Shown piece by piece: positions 6,519 to 11,067 of a stretch of DNA of 11,067 nt (position 1 is the stretch's first letter; every line of letters begins with the position of its first letter). The stretch is from Acidobacteriota bacterium (GTDB taxonomy: Bacteria; Acidobacteriota; Terriglobia; Terriglobales; Acidobacteriaceae). The translations under genes were made by a program, and so were the position numbers. The notes below the pieces were generated by a model that saw nothing but the letters and a program-made list of their open reading frames with translations, did not search any database and was not told the origin of the DNA. The stretch is from assembly GCA_021798235.1 (NCBI GenBank), contig JAJZMO010000374.1, positions 1 to 11,067 on the forward strand. Direction: 5' to 3'.

Positions 6519-7940
6519 TTAAATGTTGATGGCCATGCCCTCGACGCTGCCGAATCCATCCAGCATCGCCTCGGCCAGCGTGGGGTGCGCGTGGATGGTG
6601 AACATCATCTCCTCCAGCGTCGCTTCCAATTCAATGGCCGTCACACCTTCTGCGATCAGTTCCGTAGCCTGCGGTCCGATGATGTGCACGCCGAGAATCT
6701 CGCCGTATTTTGCATCGGCAACGATCTTCACAAAGCCGTCATGCGAGTCCACAATCGAAGCCTTGGAGTTGGCCGTGAAGGGGAACTTGCCTACCTTGAC
6801 GTTGTGGCCCTTTTCCTTGGCTGCGGCTTCGGTCAGCCCGACGCTGCCAATCTGCGGCTCGCAATAGGTGCAGGCCGGGATGCGCTCGCGCCGCACGGGC
6901 CGCGCATATTTGTTGGCCAGCCGCGCCGCAACGACCATGCCGCACATCGCGCCCACATGCGCCAGTTGTGGCAGTCCGGCCACAATGTCGCCAATGGCGT
7001 ATACGCCCGGCTCCGCCGTTTCCATCCATTCATTCACCTGGATGAATCCGCGCTCCGGCTTGATCTTTGTTTTCTCCAGGCCAACATTTTCCGTGCGCGG
7101 CGCGCGGCCCACGGCCACCAGTACCTTTTCGGCTTCCTTCACGTTCGCCTTGCCGTCGGAGCCGGTAAAGGTGACCTTGACGCCATCCTTGGTGCGCTCC
7201 ACCTTGTCCACCTTCGCGCCGGTGTGCACGTCGATGCCGCGCTTGCGGAAGAGCCGTTGCAGCTCTTTGCTGACGTCCTCATCTTCATTCGGCACCATGC
7301 GCGGCAGATACTCCACCACGGTGATCTCCGCGCCAAAGGTCTTAAAGATGGAGGCAAATTCCACGCCCACCGCGCCCGCGCCGATCACCACCAGCGACTT
7401 GGGCACGGCGCTCAGCGTCAGAATCTCCATGTTCGTCAGAATGCGGTCATCGGCCTTCAGGTTCGGCAACATGCGCGCGTCCGAGCCGGTGGCGAGGATC
7501 ACGTTCTTGGCCTGCACCGTACTGCGCGCGCCGCCTGCGGCCTGCACCTCCACGGTGTGCACGCCGTTCTTGGCCGCGCCAGTCAACCGTCCCAAGCCTT
7601 CGACCAGTGTCACCTTATTCTTCTTGGCCAAAAAATTCAGGCCCTTGACGTGCTTGTCGATCACGCCTTGCTTGCGCTGGAGCACGGCGCTCCAATTCAG
7701 CTTGCCCGTGCCCAGGCCTTCAATTCCATACTCGGCTGCGTGCTGGATGTGCTCATAAATCTCTGCGTTGAACAGCAGCGCTTTGGTGGGAATGCAGCCC
7801 CAGTGCAGGCAGGTGCCGCCCAGCTTGCTCTCTTTTTCAATCAGCGCCACTTTCAGTCCGTATTGCGCAGCGCGGAAGGCGGCGGTGTATCCGGCGGGGC
7901 CTCCGCCAATGATGGCTACGTCGTGGATCATGTCTGCCAA
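6519..7940 (-). CDS. lpdA: Dihydrolipoyl dehydrogenase (E3)
   Basis: FAD-dependent disulfide oxidoreductase that reoxidises dihydrolipoyl groups on E2 (and the glycine-cleavage H protein) using NAD+. The 473 residues show the FAD-binding GGGPAG at 12-17, the redox disulfide C44/C49 in GGTCLHWGCIPTK, the NAD-binding GAGAVGVEFAS, the second FAD motif around YAIGDIV, and the catalytic pair H452/E457 in HAHPTLAEA. Length is normal for the family. TTG at 7940 is preferred because GGAG lies 6 bases upstream; the ATG at 7931 would sit 15 bases from it and cannot be excluded. lipB and E2 follow on the same strand after a strong terminator, forming a lipoate-centred cluster. A promoter candidate lies 65 bases upstream and the gene is divergent from prfA. 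Confidence 0.97.
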   Translation of the reverse strand: MADMIHDVAIIGGGPAGYTAAFRAAQYGLKVALIEKESKLGGTCLHWGCIPTKALLFNAEIYEHIQHAAEYGIEGLGTGKLNWSAVLQRKQGVIDKHVKGLNFLAKKNKVTLVEGLGRLTGAAKNGVHTVEVQAAGGARSTVQAKNVILATGSDARMLPNLKADDRILTNMEILTLSAVPKSLVVIGAGAVGVEFASIFKTFGAEITVVEYLPRMVPNEDEDVSKELQRLFRKRGIDVHTGAKVDKVERTKDGVKVTFTGSDGKANVKEAEKVLVAVGRAPRTENVGLEKTKIKPERGFIQVNEWMETAEPGVYAIGDIVAGLPQLAHVGAMCGMVVAARLANKYARPVRRERIPACTYCEPQIGSVGLTEAAAKEKGHNVKVGKFPFTANSKASIVDSHDGFVKIVADAKYGEILGVHIIGPQATELIAEGVTAIELEATLEEMMFTIHAHPTLAEAMLDGFGSVEGMAINI

Positions 7941-7946
7941 GGGTTG

Positions 7947-7950
7947 CTCC
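7947..7950 (-). promoter_or_regulatory. Ribosome-binding site favouring a TTG start of lpdA
   Basis: GGAG on the minus strand, 6 bases before TTG 7940 and 15 bases before ATG 7931. The spacing supports the TTG start. Confidence 0.5.
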
Positions 7951-8011
7951 GTTCTGGTGCGGGGATGTCTGTTGCCGTGCGCCGGTGCCGCGCGCCGCTG
8001 GCCAACAGTCG

Positions 8012-8040
8012 ATTCTACGGGATGTGCGAGCCTGTGCGAA
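8012..8040 (-). promoter_or_regulatory. Candidate sigma70 promoter of lpdA
   Basis: On the minus strand TTCGCA (8040-8035) and TAGAAT (8017-8012) are separated by exactly 17 bases. They match consensus at 4 of 6 and 5 of 6 positions. The predicted transcript starts near 8005, leaving a leader of about 65 bases. Confidence 0.45.
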
Positions 8041-8082
8041 ATGCTGCCGCCCCTATCCCACGTCGGTCGCTCCGTCTTGCGA

Positions 8083-8091
8083 TACTATACG
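8083..8091 (+). promoter_or_regulatory. Candidate -10 region for prfA
   Basis: The A/T-rich TACTATACG stands out in a GC-rich gap between the divergent lpdA and prfA. It contains TACTAT at 8083-8088. No convincing -35 lies 16-18 bases upstream, so this is a weak call. It would give a prfA leader of about 110 bases. Confidence 0.3.
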
Positions 8092-8156
8092 AACATGCGC
8101 GCTTGCCCACGGATTCGCATCTCCTCGTATTAGCGGGCCATCCTGTCTGCAAGCAT

Positions 8157-8171
8157 GGAGCGTTACGCTCC
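8157..8171 (+). promoter_or_regulatory. Hairpin in the prfA leader
   Basis: GGAGCG-TTA-CGCTCC is a perfect 6-bp inverted repeat with a 3-base loop, extendable by a G-U and an A-U pair on the outside. It lies 34 bases before the prfA start. No T-run follows, so it is not a terminator. Confidence 0.45.
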
Positions 8172-8205
8172 GTCGATACTGCCAAAAATCCCCCGGAAAA
8201 AAACC

Positions 8206-9282
8206 ATGTTTGAACGTCTTGTCCAAGTTACCGAGCGGTATGAAGAGGTGGCGCGCCAACTGGCCGACCCTGCCGTCATCAACGACCAGCCGCAGTACCA
8301 AAAGCTGGCCAAGCAGCACCGCGATCTGGAGCCGCTGGTCGAGGCCTACCGCGCCTACAAAAGCATGGAGCAGGGCATCCAGGAAGCCAAAGCCATGTTG
8401 CAGGAGCAGGATCCCGAGCTGCGCGCCATGGCCCATGAAGAGCTGACGCAGTTGCAGGCGCAATTGCCCGCAGCCGAAGAAGCACTCAAGCTGCTGCTGC
8501 TGCCCAAAGATCCCAACGACGACAAAAACGTCGTGCTGGAGATTCGCGCTGGCACCGGCGGCGATGAGGCCTCGCTCTTTGCCGCCGAGGTCTATCGCAT
8601 GTACACGCGTTACGCGGAAACGCATCGCTGGCGCATTGAAGTGCTCTCCGCGTCGGAGTCTGGCGTGGGCGGATTGAAGGAAGTCATCGCCATCATCGAG
8701 GGCGACCGCGTCTTCTCCCAATTAAAGTATGAGGGCGGCGTGCATCGTGTGCAGCGCGTGCCGGCCACAGAGACGCAGGGCCGCGTACACACCTCCGCCA
8801 TCACTGTTGCCGTGCTGCCCGAGGCCGAGGATGTGGACGTAAAAATCGAAGCCAAAGATCTGCGCATTGATACGTTTTGCTCCTCCGGCCCCGGCGGCCA
8901 ATCGGTCAACACCACTTACTCGGCCATTCGCGTCACGCACATTCCCACCAACACCGTGGTCAGTTGTCAGGACGAAAAATCGCAGATTAAAAATCGCGAG
9001 AAGGCGCTGCGCGTGCTCCGCTCCCGTCTGTATGAAATGGAGATGGAAAAACAGCAGCAGGCGCTGGCTAAAGAGCGCAAGCAGATGGTTGGCTCTGGCG
9101 ATCGCAGCGAAAAAATCCGCACCTACAACTTTCCGCAGAACCGGCTCACCGACCACCGCATCGGTCTCACGCTGCACCAGCTTGCCGATGTCATGGAGGG
9201 CAAGCTGCAACCCATCATCGACGCGCTCATCGCCCACGATCAATCCGAGCGACTCAAAGCCGAAGCGGAGACCACCGCGTAA
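8206..9282 (+). CDS. prfA: Peptide chain release factor 1 (RF1)
   Basis: RF1 reads UAA and UAG in the ribosomal A site and triggers release of the finished protein. The 358-residue protein is of normal length. It has the codon-recognition tripeptide PAT at 186-188 (RF2 would have SPF), the peptidyl-tRNA hydrolysis motif GGQ at 230-232 in [17 protein letters not shown], and the usual [13 protein letters not shown] segment near the C-terminus. ATG at 8206 is chosen because RF1 proteins begin MFERL-like. An in-frame ATG at 8155 would add 17 atypical residues and lies on a hairpin. The ribosome-binding site is weak (GGAAAA about 5-10 bases upstream). prmC follows after 41 bp, almost certainly co-transcribed. 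Confidence 0.97.
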   Translation: MFERLVQVTERYEEVARQLADPAVINDQPQYQKLAKQHRDLEPLVEAYRAYKSMEQGIQEAKAMLQEQDPELRAMAHEELTQLQAQLPAAEEALKLLLLPKDPNDDKNVVLEIRAGTGGDEASLFAAEVYRMYTRYAETHRWRIEVLSASESGVGGLKEVIAIIEGDRVFSQLKYEGGVHRVQRVPATETQGRVHTSAITVAVLPEAEDVDVKIEAKDLRIDTFCSSGPGGQSVNTTYSAIRVTHIPTNTVVSCQDEKSQIKNREKALRVLRSRLYEMEMEKQQQALAKERKQMVGSGDRSEKIRTYNFPQNRLTDHRIGLTLHQLADVMEGKLQPIIDALIAHDQSERLKAEAETTA

Positions 9283-9323
9283 CCGCGCGGCCTCGCATAG
9301 CCGCACGGACCAAGGATGCTGCC

Positions 9324-10184
9324 ATGCCTTTTGCTCGTACGATCGCCGAAGCCCGCGCATTCGGCGCGGCGCAGCTTGCGGGGGATGCCGAACTGCAACC
9401 GCGCAGCCAGCAGGATGCCGCACTGCTCCTGCAATTTACGCTTGGCTGCACGCGCGCAGAATTGCTGGCGTATCCGCAACGCGCGCTCACGGAAGAACAG
9501 CAGCACCGCTACCGCGCCCGGATCGCGGAGCGTCTGCGCGGCACGCCCATCCAATACATTCTCGGCGAACAGGAGTTCTTCGGCCTGCCATTTTTTGTCA
9601 CGCCCGACGTGCTCATCCCGCGTCCGGAGACGGAGCACCTGGTGGAAGCGGCCCTCCATCATCTGCGCGGGCATTTGGCTCCGCGCATCGTCGATGTGGG
9701 CACGGGTTCGGGAGCAATTGCTGTCGCGCTAGCGCACGCGCTGCCGCAGGCGTACGGTACGGCCACCGACATCAGTCCGGCTGCGTTGGTCGTCGCAGAG
9801 AGCAATGCTGAACGCAACGCCGTGGCCGCGCGCATCCGCTGGGTGCAAGGCGATCTGCTCACGCCGCTGCTGCACGAGCGCTTCGATGCCGTCGTTTCCA
9901 ATCCGCCGTACATTGCAGCGGCAGAAGGCACCACGCTGCCTCGAGAAGTTCGTGAGCACGAACCGGCGCAGGCGCTCTTTGCCGGGGCTTCGGGGCTGGA
10001 GATTTACGAGCGCCTGTTTCCCCAGGCCCGTGCTGTCCTGGTGCCCGATGGCTGGCTGTTTGCGGAGATCGGCGCTGGCCAGCGCGACAGCATTGCCGCG
10101 CTGCTCGCTGACTGGCGGCAGGTTGCATTTCTTCCCGACTTGCAGGGCATCCCTCGTGTGGTTTGTGCTCAGCCTCCCCGCTGA
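9324..10184 (+). CDS. prmC: Release factor glutamine N5-methyltransferase (PrmC)
   Basis: PrmC uses S-adenosylmethionine to methylate the glutamine of the GGQ motif of RF1 and RF2, raising release efficiency; its substrate gene prfA is directly upstream. The 286-residue protein has an N-terminal helical substrate-binding domain. The methyltransferase fold carries motif I DVGTGSGAIA (from D124) and the catalytic NPPY at 193-196 in VSNPPYIA. The segment before motif I contains GTPIQYILGEQEFFGLPF and RPETE, both hallmarks of PrmC. AAGGA 7 bases before ATG 9324 supports the start. A second ATG at 9316 is out of frame. Confidence 0.96.
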   Translation: MPFARTIAEARAFGAAQLAGDAELQPRSQQDAALLLQFTLGCTRAELLAYPQRALTEEQQHRYRARIAERLRGTPIQYILGEQEFFGLPFFVTPDVLIPRPETEHLVEAALHHLRGHLAPRIVDVGTGSGAIAVALAHALPQAYGTATDISPAALVVAESNAERNAVAARIRWVQGDLLTPLLHERFDAVVSNPPYIAAAEGTTLPREVREHEPAQALFAGASGLEIYERLFPQARAVLVPDGWLFAEIGAGQRDSIAALLADWRQVAFLPDLQGIPRVVCAQPPR

Positions 10185-10238
10185 GGCAACGCTCCATCCT
10201 GGTTCGAATTCTTCCGAAAACCCATAAAATTAAGGCTG

Positions 10239-10276
10239 TTCGCGCGGTTCGACATTCTTCGCGCGGTTCGACATTC
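10239..10276 (+). repeat. Perfect 19-bp tandem duplication
   Basis: TTCGCGCGGTTCGACATTC occurs twice with no gap, at 10239-10257 and 10258-10276. The second copy runs into CGAA, so TTCGA-CAT-TCGAA (10267-10279) forms a small inverted repeat. It sits between prmC and glyA. Confidence 0.95.
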
Positions 10277-10287
10277 GAAGATCGGAT

Positions 10288-10320
10288 TCCTGCCCCGCCG
10301 CAGAGGTGCTTGGGGCAGGA
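10288..10320. repeat. Hairpin-forming inverted repeat upstream of glyA
   Basis: TCCTGCCCC (10288-10296) pairs perfectly with GGGGCAGGA (10312-10320) around a 15-base loop. No T-run follows on either strand. It could end the prmC transcript, lie in a glyA leader, or be an intergenic repeat element. Confidence 0.7.
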
Positions 10321-10431
10321 GCTTGTGAGGGCCGAAACAAGTGCGCCCGTGGCCACCCACTCCGCAGCCGTTCCAGTCGATTGGATCCCCATTGCCGCCA
10401 CTCCGCTATCCATTCCCAGAGCCAACTGCGG

Positions 10432-10437
10432 TAAAAT
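10432..10437 (+). promoter_or_regulatory. Candidate -10 element placed for a leaderless glyA transcript
   Basis: TAAAAT matches TATAAT at 5 of 6 positions and ends 6 bases before the glyA ATG, so transcription would begin at or next to the A of the start codon. No good -35 was seen, and no Shine-Dalgarno precedes the ATG. A second TAAAAT at 10225-10230 could serve a longer leader instead. Confidence 0.4.
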
Positions 10438-10443
10438 CTGCCT

Positions 10444-11067
10444 ATGAATCCTGAACGCATGGGTCTGCCGCTCGCACAGGCCGACGCCGACATCTACGCC
10501 GCCATCCAGCAGGAAGTACATCGCCAGCACGAAGGGCTGGAGATGATCGCCTCAGAGAACTTCGTCAGCCAAGCTGTGTTGGAGGCAGCCGGTTCCGTCT
10601 TCACTAACAAGTACGCCGAGGGCTACCCCGGCAAGCGTTACTACGGCGGCTGCGAGTTCAGCGACATCGTGGAGACGCTGGCACGCGACCGAGCCAAACA
10701 GATCTTTGGTGCCGACCATGCCAACGTGCAGCCGCACTCCGGCTCCCAGGCCAACGCTTCGGCCTACGCGGCGATTTTGTCGCCGGGCGACACGATTCTC
10801 GGTTTGGACCTGGCCCACGGCGGCCATCTGACGCACGGCCACAAGCTGAATTTCTCCGGCAAGCTGTACCGCGTGGTCAGCTATGGCGTGCGCAAAGACA
10901 CGGAGACGATCGACTACGACGAGCTGGAATCGATTGCGCTGCGCGAGAAGCCGCGCGCGATCATCGGTGGCGGCAGCGCCTATGCGCGCACGCTGGACTT
11001 TCCGCGGATGCGCGCCATTGCCGACAAGGTGGGCGCGTACTTGGTGGTGGACATGGCGCACATCTCC
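10444..11067 (+). CDS. glyA: Serine hydroxymethyltransferase (GlyA), 3'-truncated by window edge
   Basis: PLP enzyme that converts serine and tetrahydrofolate to glycine and 5,10-methylene-tetrahydrofolate, the main one-carbon source of the cell. The 208 visible residues are about half of the usual 415-430. They include the N-terminal [13 protein letters not shown], the [15 protein letters not shown] substrate loop, PHSGSQAN, the HGGHLTHG active-site stretch, FSGKLY, and VDMAHIS at the edge, where the aspartate contacts the PLP ring nitrogen. The PLP-binding lysine lies beyond the window. The frame is open to the last base. ATG at 10444 is the only reasonable start and has no ribosome-binding site, but a -10-like TAAAAT six bases before it. 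Confidence 0.97.
   Translation, partial: MNPERMGLPLAQADADIYAAIQQEVHRQHEGLEMIASENFVSQAVLEAAGSVFTNKYAEGYPGKRYYGGCEFSDIVETLARDRAKQIFGADHANVQPHSGSQANASAYAAILSPGDTILGLDLAHGGHLTHGHKLNFSGKLYRVVSYGVRKDTETIDYDELESIALREKPRAIIGGGSAYARTLDFPRMRAIADKVGAYLVVDMAHIS

Noticed and set aside
6585..8213. Long + strand open frame (about 540 codons) antisense to lpdA
   Set aside because: Its translation is low-complexity, rich in His, Arg and Ala, with no recognisable domain; it is the usual GC-driven shadow of a real gene on the other strand.
10185..10443. Glycine or folate-type riboswitch before glyA
   Set aside because: No recognisable conserved aptamer core was found; only the tandem repeat and simple hairpins are visible.
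9859..10530. Minus-strand frame spanning the prmC end, the intergenic repeats and the glyA start
   Set aside because: It overlaps two well-supported genes and its sequence looks non-coding.

Overview
The window comes from a GC-rich bacterial chromosome. The housekeeping genes look to be roughly 60% G+C or higher by eye. Gene content (purK, a 2-oxo-acid dehydrogenase E2 with two lipoyl domains, lipB, lpdA, prfA-prmC, glyA) and sequence style suggest Acidobacteriota of the Terriglobia type. That placement rests on family memory and is tentative.

Layout, left to right: (1) the 3' two-thirds of purK on the + strand, cut by the window edge. (2) A less GC-rich two-gene insert at about 817-3800. 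It holds a phospholipase-D-fold nuclease of the BfiI/NgoFVII restriction-enzyme type (+) and, converging on it, a TaqI/Eco57I-like N6-adenine DNA methyltransferase (-). The two look like a compact restriction-modification (R-M) system. The methyltransferase frame is broken at an 11-G homopolymer inside its target-recognition domain; 9 or 12 Gs would restore it. This is the most interesting object here: a candidate phase-variable or frameshift-regulated methyltransferase, or else a homopolymer sequencing error. (3) A minus-strand lipoate block: lpdA (E3), a strong intrinsic terminator, lipB (octanoyltransferase) and an E2 acyltransferase (sucB/dlaT-like) whose two lipoyl domains are almost identical. 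LipB starts lipoyl assembly on E2, E2 carries the acyl group, and LpdA reoxidises the dihydrolipoyl arm, so the three act on one cofactor. (4) Divergent from lpdA, prfA (release factor 1) and prmC (which methylates the release-factor GGQ glutamine) on the + strand. (5) A 259-bp gap with a perfect 19-bp tandem duplication and a 9-bp-stem hairpin, then glyA (serine hydroxymethyltransferase), cut by the right edge. glyA has a -10-like TAAAAT six bases before its ATG and no Shine-Dalgarno, so it may be leaderless.

No tRNA, rRNA, CRISPR array, transposase or integrase was seen. No gene-free stretch exceeds 300 bp; the longest are 7941-8205 (divergent promoter region) and 10185-10443 (repeats and hairpin).
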